A DNA stretch of 51,168 bases from Spirabiliibacterium mucosae (GTDB taxonomy: Bacteria > Pseudomonadota > Gammaproteobacteria > Enterobacterales > Pasteurellaceae). Below are positions 37,324 through 47,033 of the stretch, one piece after another. The notes beneath the pieces were generated by a model. That model was not told the origin of the DNA. It worked only from the letters and a program-made list of their open reading frames with translations, and did no database searches. Where the stretch lies: NCBI RefSeq assembly GCF_014884965.1, contig NZ_JABTBO010000016.1, positions 1 through 51,168 on the forward strand, in the 5' to 3' direction. Positions within the stretch are counted from its first letter, which is position 1. Each line of letters opens with the position of its first letter. The translations under genes were made by a program, and so were the position numbers.

Positions 37324-38118
37324 TCAGGCCACATCAAAGCTGATAAAAGCCCATTTGATCACCCGCTCTTGGGTGGTGAAGCCGTGATCGAAGTATTCCC
37401 GCACGGCCGCTTCGTCTTTGCTGGAAAGCTCGCCCAAGCTCCAGCGCACGCGCTCAACCAACTCATCGGCAGAGTTGGCAACAAAGCGCTTGTCTTGGCA
37501 GTCAATGTAGTCCACTTTAGGGTGAATGCCCATTTGATACAAAATATTGATCACATAAATGTAATCTGGCTTGGGCACGATCCCGCGCTCAATAATCGCA
37601 TCAATGTCTTCAGCCAAAAAGCTGCGCCCGACTTTGTAGGTGAGATAAACCCGTTTTTTGGCTTTGCTGATGAGTTTTTCCAGCCCCATTTTGATGTCAT
37701 CAAGCTCCAAGCAGCGTGAGGCAAACACCAAATCACACGCAGGCACATCGCGCCAGTCATCTTCATAGGCCAGCTGGCGGGTGCGGATATTGCTAATGCC
37801 CTGCGCTTTGGCGTTGTCGTGCAGGCAGGCAAGCATATTGGCTGAGTAATCACAGGCGAGCACCTCACGCAAGTGTGGTGCGGCCAGCAGCGACAAGGTG
37901 CCTGGCCCACAGCCGAAATCCAGCGCCGTTTCGCAATCGCTGAAATCCACCCGTGAGATAAAATCCGTTGGGTAGTTGCCTTTGAGCATTTTTTGGCCTG
38001 ATGCGAGGGCTTTTTTATCCCAATCGGCGCTGGTTTTGGTTTTAAAGGTGCTGGCCTTTTTCTGCGCGCGATAAAGCCAGTCGAAATCGAGAAGATCGTA
38101 ATTTGCTTGTTCAATCAT
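37324..38118 (-). CDS. SAM-dependent methyltransferase coupled to the mol-type transporter
   Basis: Class I methyltransferase of unknown substrate. It has 264 residues. The SAM-binding motif I is ALDFGCGPGTLSLLA (about 89-103), followed by the acidic position in ACDYSANML. There is no second domain. Its start overlaps the ATPase gene by 4 bases, and the three transporter genes overlap in turn, so it is the last gene of a tight four-gene operon. It may modify a metal chelator, a metabolite or a regulator linked to that transport. The role is inference only. Confidence 0.85.
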   Translation of the reverse strand: MIEQANYDLLDFDWLYRAQKKASTFKTKTSADWDKKALASGQKMLKGNYPTDFISRVDFSDCETALDFGCGPGTLSLLAAPHLREVLACDYSANMLACLHDNAKAQGISNIRTRQLAYEDDWRDVPACDLVFASRCLELDDIKMGLEKLISKAKKRVYLTYKVGRSFLAEDIDAIIERGIVPKPDYIYVINILYQMGIHPKVDYIDCQDKRFVANSADELVERVRWSLGELSSKDEAAVREYFDHGFTTQERVIKWAFISFDVA

Positions 38119-38846
38119 AACAGTGCTCCGTAGCGCTGGTAGTCAATGTCGTAAAGGGTTGAAAGTGGCTCGGCTTGCAGCAGCTCCTGCCCGCCAAAGC
38201 TAAGCACTTGGCCGTGTTTAATCATCAAAATCGCGGTGTCTAAAAACTGCGCTTGGCGTGGGTGATGGGTGGTGATCACAAAGCTGTAGCCTTGGGTTTG
38301 CAGACGCTGAATCAACTCAAGCAGGCGAATTTGGTTGCCAAAATCCAAGCCATTGGTTGGCTCGTCCATAAAAATCATCTTCGCTTGCGTGCTCAAGGCG
38401 CGAGCGATGTATACCAACTGCTGCTGCCCGCCGCTGAGTTGGGTGAAAAGTTTGTTTTTTAAATGGCCGATGTTGACCTCATTTAATGCTGCTTCACAAA
38501 TGGCGTAATCCGCGTTTGAAAAGCCCTCCAGCGCCTTTTTGTGTGCCAAGCGCCCCATCAAGAGCATATCAATCACGTTGTAAGCAAAGGGCGTGTGATA
38601 GCGCTGGGGAATATAGGCAATTTGGCGCGCCATCGCCTTGCGTGGAATGTCGCTGACCGATTGCCCGAGAAACCGCACTTTGCCTTCAAACGGCAAAATC
38701 CCGAGCATGCAGCGCAACAAAGTGCTTTTGCCGCAGCCGTTTTCCCCCAAAATGCACAGGCTGCGCCCCGCCTCAAGGGTGAAGCTCACGCCGTTGAGCA
38801 CGCGCTTTTTGCCGTAGCTGAAGTGGAGATTATCAACCTCGATCAT
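38115..38846 (-). CDS. molC: ABC transporter ATPase, MolC-like
   Basis: ATPase of a FecE/BtuD-type importer. It has 243 residues. Walker A is GENGCGKST (about 34-42), the signature LSGGQQQLV (about 137-145) and Walker B MIFMDEP (about 158-164), with the H-loop in TTHHP. By gene order and operator it is most like H. influenzae MolC (HI1470), but iron-chelate importers share this sequence type. It overlaps the permease gene by 4 bases. Confidence 0.8.
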   Translation of the reverse strand: MIEVDNLHFSYGKKRVLNGVSFTLEAGRSLCILGENGCGKSTLLRCMLGILPFEGKVRFLGQSVSDIPRKAMARQIAYIPQRYHTPFAYNVIDMLLMGRLAHKKALEGFSNADYAICEAALNEVNIGHLKNKLFTQLSGGQQQLVYIARALSTQAKMIFMDEPTNGLDFGNQIRLLELIQRLQTQGYSFVITTHHPRQAQFLDTAILMIKHGQVLSFGGQELLQAEPLSTLYDIDYQRYGALL

Positions 38847-39817
38847 ACCTTGCCCTTCACGCTAAAGAGCACCGCGATAAAAATCGGGATGCCGAATAAT
38901 GAGGTGATGATGCCGATTGGGATTTCATAGCTATACAGCTGACGTGACAGGGTGTCACAAACCAGCAGGAATATCGCCCCCACAATGGCTGAAGCCGCCA
39001 GCACAAAGCGGTTGTCCGCCCCGAATAAAAAGCGGCAGATGTGCGGGGCAATCAGCCCAATCCAGCCGATAATGCCACCCAGCACCACGCTCAAAGAACT
39101 CGCCAAGGTGGCCAAAATCACCACCGTGATTTTCAGCCGTTGGGTGTTGATGCCTAAACTTTTCGCCTCGTCTTCCCCCAGGCTGAGCGCATTGAGTTGC
39201 TTGCCGAGCAAAACCAGCAACAACACGCACACCAGCATCACGCCACCGACGGCCAAAACCGCACTTTTAGTGGCAAAACTTAAGCTCCCCATCAGGAAAT
39301 AGACGATATTCGGCAAGGTGTCATACGGGTCAGCAAAATATTTCAGCACAGACAACAGCGCGCCGAAAATCGCTGAGCTAATCACGCCGCCTAAAATCAG
39401 CATCAACAGCGGCTGCGCGCGGGAGATAAGCGAAAGCATAAAGGCGATCATCACCGCGGCAATGCCCATCACAAAGGTTAGCATTTGCATCGGCACAATG
39501 CCCACGCCCAAAATCATCCCCAATGCAGCCCCAAAGCCTGCGCCACTGAGCACGCCCAAAATCGACGGTGACACCAGCGGGTTGACCAGCATCGCTTGAT
39601 AGGCCGCGCCACTGACCGACAGCGCCGCGCCAATCAACACCGCGGCGGCAATGCGCGGGAAGCGAATATCCAGCAGCACCACCTTCGCCACGCTGTGATC
39701 AGCACTGAAAATGGCGGCATATTCGCTTAAGTTGAGGTCAAATTTGCCAATAAAAAGCGTTACTGCCACCAAAAAGGCCAGCAGTAACGCCAGCAACGCC
39801 AAACTAAGGTGTTTCAT
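38843..39817 (-). CDS. molB: ABC transporter permease, MolB-like
   Basis: FecCD/BtuC-family permease. It has 324 residues with about ten hydrophobic helices. The conserved RFPRIAAAVLIGAALSVSGA and GWIGLIAPHICRFLFGADNR segments are clear. Two copies form the channel with two ATPase subunits. It overlaps the binding-protein gene by 14 bases. H. influenzae MolB (HI1471) belongs to this family and carries molybdate or tungstate. Confidence 0.8.
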   Translation of the reverse strand: MKHLSLALLALLLAFLVAVTLFIGKFDLNLSEYAAIFSADHSVAKVVLLDIRFPRIAAAVLIGAALSVSGAAYQAMLVNPLVSPSILGVLSGAGFGAALGMILGVGIVPMQMLTFVMGIAAVMIAFMLSLISRAQPLLMLILGGVISSAIFGALLSVLKYFADPYDTLPNIVYFLMGSLSFATKSAVLAVGGVMLVCVLLLVLLGKQLNALSLGEDEAKSLGINTQRLKITVVILATLASSLSVVLGGIIGWIGLIAPHICRFLFGADNRFVLAASAIVGAIFLLVCDTLSRQLYSYEIPIGIITSLFGIPIFIAVLFSVKGKV

Positions 39818-40805
39818 TTAAAATATCGTTCAAATCACTCTCACTGAGCTCGCGTGAGAGGAACAATTGATAGAAATTTTTCGCCTCATCACGAATATTG
39901 ATCTCAGCAAATTCGTTCGGGTGCAGTGTTTTCATCAACCAACGAATGCCCAAAAAGCGCATAAATGAAGCCGGTTTACCCACCCACGAAAACGGCTTAC
40001 GCGGGATTAAAAACACTTGTTTGTTTTTCACCGCATCGAGCACTTGCCATTTTTCGTCTTGATAAACGCTGTCGTAAAAGGCTTTATCATAGGCGATGAT
40101 CATATCAGGGTTGAGGGAGAGCACCTGCTCAAAGTTGACGCTGACACGGCTGTTTTGCTTGGTGTTTTCGCATTTCAGCACCACTTCGCCGCCGGCGAGA
40201 GTGATCAAATCACCAAAGCTGCTTTTTTCACATTCGCTTTTCAAGCCATCTTTGCCAAAGGCGTAATACACCTGCGGTTTGGATTTGTAAACCGCACTTT
40301 GCGCCATGTCGATGGATTTTTGCGCGTAGGCGTGGAGTTTTTCACCACGGCTGGTAACGCCTAAAATATCGCCCAGTGGCGCGAAAGAATTAAGGCTTTG
40401 CTCAAGCGTCAGCGCGTCGATGTAGAGCACGGGCACGCCTGAGTTGGCAAAAATCTCGCGGTATTTGTCTTTCACATTGTGGCTGGCGAGGATTAAATCT
40501 GGTTTTAACGCGAGCACTGCTTCCATATTCGGTGTTTTACCTTGGCCAAAAAAGCCACCCACAACCGTTTGTTCAGTCACTTTTGGGTCGAGGTATTGCT
40601 TTTCAATGGGGTAAAATTCAAAGTTTAGGCCTGCAATTTTGCTTTTATCCACCGCATAGAGTTGATACAGCAGTACAGGGTTTGAGGCATAAACTTTTTG
40701 AATTTGATCGGGTTTTAAGTTTTCACAGCCCACACATTCCGGCGCGGGTGCGGCCAAGGTGCTTTGGGCAAAAAGCCATGAGAGAAGCAAGAAAATAAAA
40801 CGCAT
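39804..40805 (-). CDS. molA: Periplasmic substrate-binding protein, MolA-like
   Basis: Class III (helical-backbone) binding protein. It has 333 residues from ATG 40805 (MRFIFLLLSWLFAQSTLAA), with CGGAG upstream; a longer in-frame start (40862) lies in the preceding terminator and is rejected. A Sec signal is followed by ECVGC with two cysteines, then two alpha/beta lobes (LKPDLILAS, LNPDMIIAYDK). Close family members bind iron chelates or, in MolA, molybdate and tungstate. The ModE-like operator just upstream favours oxyanion uptake. Confidence 0.75.
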   Translation of the reverse strand: MRFIFLLLSWLFAQSTLAAPAPECVGCENLKPDQIQKVYASNPVLLYQLYAVDKSKIAGLNFEFYPIEKQYLDPKVTEQTVVGGFFGQGKTPNMEAVLALKPDLILASHNVKDKYREIFANSGVPVLYIDALTLEQSLNSFAPLGDILGVTSRGEKLHAYAQKSIDMAQSAVYKSKPQVYYAFGKDGLKSECEKSSFGDLITLAGGEVVLKCENTKQNSRVSVNFEQVLSLNPDMIIAYDKAFYDSVYQDEKWQVLDAVKNKQVFLIPRKPFSWVGKPASFMRFLGIRWLMKTLHPNEFAEINIRDEAKNFYQLFLSRELSESDLNDILNETP

Positions 40806-40813
40806 ACACACTC

Positions 40814-40837
40814 CGTTATAGACAAGTTTATATAACG
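40814..40837. promoter_or_regulatory. ModE-box-like operator in front of the mol-type operon
   Basis: CGTTATA, a 10-base spacer, then TATAACG: a perfect 7-base inverted repeat with the layout of the E. coli modA operator (CGTTATAT...ATAACG, same total length of 24). It overlaps the region just before the ribosome site of the binding-protein gene. Molybdate-bound ModE would block the operon. Confidence 0.65.
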
Positions 40838-40844
40838 TTAACAC

Positions 40845-40873
40845 AAAAAAGCCCGACAGCATAACTGTCGGGC
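40845..40873 (-). terminator. Rho-independent terminator after mdh
   Basis: On the minus strand GCCCGACAG, loop TTAT(G), CTGTCGGGC, then six T. It separates mdh from the mol-type operon on the same strand. Confidence 0.93.
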
Positions 40874-40886
40874 GATTGTTGCTGGA

Positions 40887-41824
40887 TTATTCGCCGTTGA
40901 CGAATTTTTCACCCAAGGCGATGCTTTTTGCAAGGTTGGCAGCATGGCTTCAACCGCACTTTGCTCAAACTCGCTCAACGGGCCAATTGGCAGGATTTCT
41001 TCCACGCCGTTTTTGCCTAAGCGCACTGGCACTGCGAAAAAGCGTGCGTATTTGCCGTCGCCTTCAACGTAGGTGTATTCCACAGCCTCTTCCCCGCTCA
41101 AACCTTTGAGCACTGAAAGGCCAAAACGTGCAGCGGCTTGCGCCATGGAAAGGGTTGCACTGCCGCCACCGGCTTTGGCTTCCACCACTTCGGTGCCTGC
41201 GTTTTGGATGCGTTTGGTTAAGGCTTCCACTTCTTCTGCGGTGAAGCTCGCGCCTTCGACTTGTGAGAGCAATGGCAAAATGGTCACGCCTGAGTGGCCA
41301 CCAATCACAGGCACTTTCACTTTATCCAGCGCCACGCCTTTGAGTTCAGACACAAAAGTTTCAGAACGGATCACATCGAGTGTGGTGACACCAAAGAGGC
41401 GACGTTTGTCGTAAACACCTGCTTTTTTCAGCACTTCTGCCGCGATGGCGACTGTGGTGTTCACTGGGTTGGTGATGATGCCGATGCACGCTTTCGGGCA
41501 AGCGACAGCGGCTTTTTCAACCAAGTTTTTAATGATGCTGGCGTTAATGTTGAACAAATCAGAGCGGTCCATGCCAGGCTTGCGCGCAACACCGGCGGAG
41601 ATGAGCACTAAATCCGCGCCTTGCAGCGCTTCGCTTGGGTCTTCACCCGCGTAGCCTTTGGCTTGCACAGGGGTTGGGATGTGGCTGATATCTTTTGCCA
41701 CACCTGGGGTGACAGGGGCAATGTCGTACAACGCCAACTCTGTGCCAGCCGGGCAATTGAGTTTGAGCAACAAGGCCAATGCCTGACCGATACCACCTGC
41801 GGCACCTAAAACAGCAACTTTCAT
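40887..41824 (-). CDS. mdh: Malate dehydrogenase (frameshifted near its end)
   Basis: TCA-cycle enzyme that interconverts malate and oxaloacetate with NAD. The frame from ATG 41824 starts [14 protein letters not shown] (NAD fold) and contains the catalytic His in [10 protein letters not shown] and the Arg loop [10 protein letters not shown]. After MLPTLQK the frame drifts. With one more base in the run of five T at 40924-40930 it ends [12 protein letters not shown], the normal C-terminus, for 312 residues as in E. coli. It is therefore most likely an assembly error. Divergent from argR, as in H. influenzae and E. coli. Confidence 0.94.
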
Positions 41825-42005
41825 TTCAATCTCCTTAATGTTTACATTTAATTAACTAAAGTGGGTTAAGTCTAGATCCAAACGCGGGCAAATTCAAACA
41901 CGACAACGCAAAAGTGAGAGCTAGGGCAAATTTTTTCACACTTTGACCGCACTTTGCTTAAAAATAAAATTTTATTTGCCTTTTTATGAAAAAATATGCA
42001 CTATC

Positions 42006-42023
42006 TATGCAAAATTCTGCATA
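42006..42023. promoter_or_regulatory. ARG-box-like palindrome upstream of argR
   Basis: TATGCA-AAATTC-TGCATA is an 18-base inverted repeat 12 bases before the argR start, where autoregulation would be expected. It fits the size and symmetry of an ARG box only partly at the sequence level. Confidence 0.4.
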
Positions 42024-42034
42024 GAGAACGCATA

Positions 42035-42502
42035 ATGAATACACAAAGCAAAGCTGAAAACCTCAACAGCGCCTTTCGCGCCCTGCTATTGGAGGAAAAG
42101 TACGCCTCCCAAAGCGAAATTGTCGACGCGCTGCAAGCCCAAGGCTTTCAGGTTAATCAGTCTAAAATTTCACGCATGCTGGCCAAATTTGGCGCGGTGC
42201 GCATTCGCAATTCCAAAATGCAAACGGTCTATTGCCTGCCGCCCGAGCTGAGCATGCCGAATACCTCCAGCCCGCTGAAAAATTTGGTGCTGGATATTGA
42301 CTACAACAACGCGCTCGTGGTGGTGCGCACCAGCCCAGGTGGTGCGCAGCTGATCGCCCGGCTGTTGGATTCAATCGGCAAAAACGAAGGCATTTTAGGC
42401 ACCATTGCTGGCGACGATACGGTGTTCATCACCCCAACGCTGAACACCAAAACCACGCAGCTAATGAAAAATATTCAACAGTTGTTTGAAAACTCACTCT
42501 AA
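42035..42502 (+). CDS. argR: Arginine repressor ArgR
   Basis: Hexameric repressor of arginine synthesis genes. It has 155 residues from ATG 42035 ([14 protein letters not shown]). The winged-helix N-domain has [14 protein letters not shown] and [17 protein letters not shown] (the SR recognition helix). The C-terminal arginine-binding domain has [14 protein letters not shown] and [13 protein letters not shown]. The longer in-frame start at 41996 would include the palindrome and is rejected. It is followed 9 bases later by yfcH. Confidence 0.95.
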   Translation: MNTQSKAENLNSAFRALLLEEKYASQSEIVDALQAQGFQVNQSKISRMLAKFGAVRIRNSKMQTVYCLPPELSMPNTSSPLKNLVLDIDYNNALVVVRTSPGGAQLIARLLDSIGKNEGILGTIAGDDTVFITPTLNTKTTQLMKNIQQLFENSL

Positions 42503-42511
42503 GGAGGGCTT

Positions 42512-43402
42512 ATGCGCATTTTTATCACTGGCGCCACTGGCTTAATTGGCACCGCACTTTGCCACAAACTCCTCAGCCTTGGCCACTCAATAGTTGCGCT
42601 CACCCGCGACGCGGATAAAGCCAAAGCGCATTTTGCGGGTGCCACCCTGGACTTTTGCACTGACTTGACCGCACTTTCGGATTTTAACGAGATTGACGCT
42701 GTGATTAATCTTGCTGGCGAGACGATTTTTGACCAACGCTGGACTGACGAGCAAAAAGCCCGCTTGGTGGAAAGCCGCGTGAAGCTCACCACCGCCTTGG
42801 TTGACAAAATCAACGCCAGCCAAACGCCACCCGAGGTGCTGATTTCAGGCTCGGCCATTGGTTTTTATGGCGATGTGCACCAAAGTGCGGTCGACGAAAC
42901 CGCGCCCGCAGGCGAGAGCTTTGCCGCCGAGCTGTGCCAACAGTGGGAGGCAGCAGCCAGCCGCGCCAACACGCGCGTATGCTTGCTGCGCACCTCAAAC
43001 GTGCTCGCCGCCCATGGTGGTGCGCTGGCGCAAATGCTTGGCGTGTACAAGCTCGGCTTGGGCGGCAAATTGGGCTCAGGCAAGCAAAATTGGGCGTGGA
43101 TTCACCTCGATGACATGGTTGAGGCGATTGTGTTTTTGCTGACGCACAGCCAATGCCACGGGCCGTTTAACTGCTGCACACCGCACTTTGTGCCGAATGC
43201 ACAATTTAGCCGCACCTTGGCGCAAGTGCTTGGCCGACCGCACTTTGCCTTTGTGCCAGCCTTTGTGCTCAAGCTGATGCTTGGCGAGCGCGCGCAACTG
43301 CTGCTCGACAACCAGCCGATTGTGCCCAATGCCCTTGCTCAAGCAGGTTTTCACTTCAACCACCCGCACCTTGAAGGCGCGCTGAAAGACCTGCTGGCCT
43401 AA
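42512..43402 (+). CDS. yfcH: TIGR01777-family SDR epimerase-like protein YfcH
   Basis: Extended short-chain dehydrogenase/reductase-like protein of unknown substrate. It has 296 residues. MRIFITGATGLIGTAL is the NAD(P)-binding Gly motif. VINLAGETI, SGSAIGFYG and WAWIHLDDMVEAI are conserved in this family. AAGGAGG lies before the ATG. The order mdh-argR-yfcH matches H. influenzae HI1210-HI1208. Confidence 0.92.
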   Translation: MRIFITGATGLIGTALCHKLLSLGHSIVALTRDADKAKAHFAGATLDFCTDLTALSDFNEIDAVINLAGETIFDQRWTDEQKARLVESRVKLTTALVDKINASQTPPEVLISGSAIGFYGDVHQSAVDETAPAGESFAAELCQQWEAAASRANTRVCLLRTSNVLAAHGGALAQMLGVYKLGLGGKLGSGKQNWAWIHLDDMVEAIVFLLTHSQCHGPFNCCTPHFVPNAQFSRTLAQVLGRPHFAFVPAFVLKLMLGERAQLLLDNQPIVPNALAQAGFHFNHPHLEGALKDLLA

Positions 43403-43485
43403 CGAACGTTAGGCATTTTGCCTAAGGCTTGCTATAATTTGCGCAAAAAACACCAATAACGAATTAAGCAGCCTTAGGTTTGACC

Positions 43486-45888
43486 ATGACAGCGCCAACA
43501 GATCCGCAAAACGAACAACAACCCGAACAACCTTCCCCCGCACCCAAACGCAAGCGCAGCTGGCGGATGCGGTTTTTGATTTTCAGCCTGAAATTCGGCT
43601 TCACCGCACTTTGCTGTGTGTTGTTTTATCTTGCCTATTTGGATGCCAAAATTCGCCATACTCTTGATGGCAGCATTTGGCAGCTGCCGGCTGAGGTTTA
43701 CGCCCAAATTGAAAGCATTGAGCAGCCCCGCCACCCAACGCTTGCCGAGGTGCGTGAGCGCTTGCTGGATAACGGCTACCGCCAGGTGAATATGCTTGGC
43801 ACGCCGGGGGATTTCAAAATTGAAAACGACACTGTGGTGCTGATCCGCCGCGCGTTTGAATTCCCAGACGCGCCAGAGCCACAGCGCGTGCTGCGCTTGC
43901 GCTTTAAAGACGCTCGGCTAAATGTGATTGAAGATTTGGTTAATCGCCAAGCTATTGCGCAATTTCGCCTTGCGCCCAAACTGATTGCGATGTTGCAATC
44001 CAACAAAGAAGATCGCTTGGCGATCCCGCTACATCAATACCCGCGTTATCTGATCGACACCCTGCTGCTGACGGAAGATCGCCGCTTTTATGAACACAAT
44101 GGCGTGAGTTTGCTTGGCATCACGCGGGCGATGATCACCAATATTCAAGCTGGCCAAACCGTGCAAGGCGGCAGCACCTTGACCCAACAGCTGGTGAAAA
44201 ACCTCTTTTTAAGCAACCGCCGCAGCCTCACGCGCAAAATCAACGAGGCCTTTATGGCGATTTTGCTTGATGCGCGCTACGACAAAAACAAAATTTTAGA
44301 AACCTACCTCAATGAGGTCTATCTCGCGCAATCAGGCGATACGGAAATTCACGGCTTTGCGCTCGCCAGCCAGCTGTTTTTCGGCCGCCCAATTCAAGAA
44401 ATCCGCCTTGACCAAATCGCCCTGCTCGTGGGCATGGTCAAAGGCCCGTCGATTTACAACCCGTGGCGCTACCCTGACAACGCCACCGCGAGGCGCAATG
44501 TAGTGCTGAAAATCATGCAAGAAAACGGCATCATCAATGAAAGCCTCTACCAACTGCTCAGCCGTCGCCCGCTGGATGTCAAACCCAAAGGCAGCGTGAC
44601 CCGCGCCCAGCCGGCCTTTATGCAGCTGGTGAAGCAAGATTTAACCACCGTGTTGGGTGAGGCGAAAACAACCGCACTTTCCGGCGCGCGGATTTTCACC
44701 ACCTTGGATATCAACAAACAACGCATGGCGGAAAAGGCGCTGGTTGAGGCCACGCAAAAACTGCAACTGCAACAAAAACGCCCTGATCTTGAAGCCGCCA
44801 TGGTGGTGGCGGATTATCGCAGCGGCGGTGTGCTGGCGATGGTCGGCGGGGTGCAAACGCAATACGCCGGCTTCAACCGTGCGCTGCGCTCGCAACGGCA
44901 AATCGGCTCGCTGGTTAAGCCTTCGGTTTACCTCAGCGCGCTGGCCAACCCAGATCAATTCCGCCTCAACACGCCGATTCAAAACCGCCCGATCACCATT
45001 CGCATCAAAGGTGCGCCTGATTGGCAACCGCGCAACTACAACCGCCGTTACAGCGGCTCGGTGATGCTGATGGACGCGTTGGTGCGCTCACTCAATATCC
45101 CCACAGTGAACGTCGGCATGAAAGTGGGGCTTGATACCATCATCGCTAACCAAAAAGCGATGGGCTGGGATAAAATCAAAATCCCGCGCGTGCCCGCAAT
45201 GCTGCTCGGATCGTACTCCATCGCGCCGTTTGATGTGGCAAAACTGTTCCAAGTGATCGCCAACGCGGGGGAAAAGGTGCCTTTGTCCTCCATTGACAGC
45301 GTCACCCAGCGCAATGGTGAAGTGCTCTATCAACGCCACGACACCGCCAGCCAAGTGGTGCCACGTGAAGCGGCGATTCAAACACTCTTTGCCATGCAGC
45401 AAGCGGTTGAGCGCGGCACAGGGCGCAGCTTGCAGGCTGATTTTGCCCAGTTCCACCTCGCGGGCAAAACTGGCACCACCAATGACGCGCGCGACACCTG
45501 GTTTGTCGGCATTGACGGGCAAGAGGTGGTGACCGTATGGCTGGGGCGTGATAACAACGGCAAAACGGGCTTGACCGGCTCAACCGGCGCGCTGAAGCTT
45601 TATCAGCATTACCTTTCCCTTGTGCCGCCAACGCAGCTGCATTTGCCAACCTCGCCGAATATTAAATGGGTCGGCATCAACAGCTTTGGCAGCTGGGACT
45701 GTGGCAGTGGCCGCACCATTCCTGTGTGGGCTAATCGCAACCAAAGTTTCTGCTCACAAAGCGCGCCAGTGGTGGCGCCAAGCAGCCAACCTGCACCTGC
45801 CGCACCCGCTGAACGCAAGCCAAGCGTGTGGGATGCGTTGAATCTGCAAAACGGCGCGCCTGTGGAGGAAGCACAGCCGAGCCGTTAA
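43486..45888 (+). CDS. mrcB: Penicillin-binding protein 1B
   Basis: Bifunctional peptidoglycan synthase. It has 800 residues from ATG 43486; a TTG two codons earlier is possible. A basic cytoplasmic N-terminus and one membrane helix (about 30-52) are followed by the UB2H domain (about 55-155), where LpoB binds in E. coli. The GT51 domain has its catalytic Glu at about 197 in TEDRRFYEHNG. The transpeptidase has SLVKP (active serine) and KTGTT. The C-terminal tail is Pro/Ala-rich. Inner membrane, facing the periplasm. Confidence 0.95.
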   Translation: MTAPTDPQNEQQPEQPSPAPKRKRSWRMRFLIFSLKFGFTALCCVLFYLAYLDAKIRHTLDGSIWQLPAEVYAQIESIEQPRHPTLAEVRERLLDNGYRQVNMLGTPGDFKIENDTVVLIRRAFEFPDAPEPQRVLRLRFKDARLNVIEDLVNRQAIAQFRLAPKLIAMLQSNKEDRLAIPLHQYPRYLIDTLLLTEDRRFYEHNGVSLLGITRAMITNIQAGQTVQGGSTLTQQLVKNLFLSNRRSLTRKINEAFMAILLDARYDKNKILETYLNEVYLAQSGDTEIHGFALASQLFFGRPIQEIRLDQIALLVGMVKGPSIYNPWRYPDNATARRNVVLKIMQENGIINESLYQLLSRRPLDVKPKGSVTRAQPAFMQLVKQDLTTVLGEAKTTALSGARIFTTLDINKQRMAEKALVEATQKLQLQQKRPDLEAAMVVADYRSGGVLAMVGGVQTQYAGFNRALRSQRQIGSLVKPSVYLSALANPDQFRLNTPIQNRPITIRIKGAPDWQPRNYNRRYSGSVMLMDALVRSLNIPTVNVGMKVGLDTIIANQKAMGWDKIKIPRVPAMLLGSYSIAPFDVAKLFQVIANAGEKVPLSSIDSVTQRNGEVLYQRHDTASQVVPREAAIQTLFAMQQAVERGTGRSLQADFAQFHLAGKTGTTNDARDTWFVGIDGQEVVTVWLGRDNNGKTGLTGSTGALKLYQHYLSLVPPTQLHLPTSPNIKWVGINSFGSWDCGSGRTIPVWANRNQSFCSQSAPVVAPSSQPAPAAPAERKPSVWDALNLQNGAPVEEAQPSR

Positions 45889-45901
45889 AAGTGCGGTTGG
45901 G

Positions 45902-46861
45902 CTAAATCCAATCGAGCATTTTGAGGATCACAATGCCAAAAGCGGAGGTAAACATCGCCGCAAAAGTGGTGATACCGATGATGTTAGCGGCGGTTTTGTC
46001 ATTGCCGCCCATGCCGCGCACCATGGCATAACTGGCGGCCGCCACCGGGGTTGAGGTCATTAAAAACACCACACCCAAGCCAATGCCGTGCAAGCCAAAA
46101 GCGTGCGCCAGCAGCACCATGATGATAGGCGCAACAAACACTCGCCCGAGGCTCGAGGTGATCGCCACCACCGAGGTGCTGTCAATTCGTTTGAGATCCA
46201 GGCTCGCGCCTGCGCACAGCAGCGCGAGTGGCAGTGTCATGTGCGAGAGATAATTGCCCGTGCTAATTAATGGTGCTGGGATTGTAAACGGCAGATGGCT
46301 GACCACCAAGGCGATGATGATCGCCAAAATCAGCGGGTTTTTGATCAACTGTTTCAGTACATAAAGGATATCGGCCTTGCCGTTTTCCGCCAGCGAGCGG
46401 CTTAAGGTGATCACCGCCAGCACGTTATAAAGCAAGGTGATAAGTGCGGTATAGACCGACGCCACCGCAATGCCCGCCGCGCCATAAGCATTGGCACACA
46501 GCGAGAGCCCAATAATGCCACTGTTGCCACGAAACACCCCTTGCACAAAGGTGCCACGCTCGCGTTTATCACCCACAAAGCGCCATGCATAAAGCTCGGC
46601 GAGGGTGAAGATAATCAAGGTGCCAAGATAGCCCACGCCAACAATGCTCAGCTGGGAGGAATAATCCGTTGGATTTTGCACAATGCTTAAAAATAGCAGC
46701 GCTGGCAGCGTGATGTTGAACACCAGTTTCGCCCCTTGCTGGGCGAAATGGTCGTTAATCATGCCGATGCGTTTGAGGTAGATCCCGAGCAGCAACATTA
46801 AAATATTCGGCAAGGTGACGCTGACCGAAAAGGCAATGGAGTCGAGAAAAGTGTCTTGCAT
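45902..46861 (-). CDS. AEC-family transporter
   Basis: Member of the auxin efflux carrier family, whose bacterial members often transport dicarboxylates or other organic anions. It has 319 residues from ATG 46861 (MQDTFLDSIAFSVSV); a TTG 15 bases earlier is less likely. About ten helices lie in two five-helix halves. Conserved features include NITLPALLFLSI in the first half and MTLPLALLCAGASLD and STPVAAASYAMV in the second. The substrate is not determined. Convergent with mrcB and divergent from guaB. Confidence 0.87.
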   Translation of the reverse strand: MQDTFLDSIAFSVSVTLPNILMLLLGIYLKRIGMINDHFAQQGAKLVFNITLPALLFLSIVQNPTDYSSQLSIVGVGYLGTLIIFTLAELYAWRFVGDKRERGTFVQGVFRGNSGIIGLSLCANAYGAAGIAVASVYTALITLLYNVLAVITLSRSLAENGKADILYVLKQLIKNPLILAIIIALVVSHLPFTIPAPLISTGNYLSHMTLPLALLCAGASLDLKRIDSTSVVAITSSLGRVFVAPIIMVLLAHAFGLHGIGLGVVFLMTSTPVAAASYAMVRGMGGNDKTAANIIGITTFAAMFTSAFGIVILKMLDWI

Positions 46862-46957
46862 AGCCTGTCCAAACAAAGTTCAATGCCAACATCTTAGTCA
46901 TATTTTGTTGAAAATGCCAGCACGCGCGAGAAAGTGACGTGAAGTTAGTAAAAATCA

Positions 46958-46986
46958 TTCACAAACGTCATGAAAGCCTGTATAAT
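46958..46986 (+). promoter_or_regulatory. Sigma-70 promoter of guaB
   Basis: TTCACA (46958-46963), a 17-base spacer and a perfect TATAAT (46981-46986), about 48 bases before guaB. CACAAACGT overlapping the -35 resembles half of a PurR box, but the other half is poor. Confidence 0.75.
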
Positions 46987-47033
46987 CCCCCAGCAATATT
47001 TATCCACCCCACCTAGACTTGAGAGATATTGCA

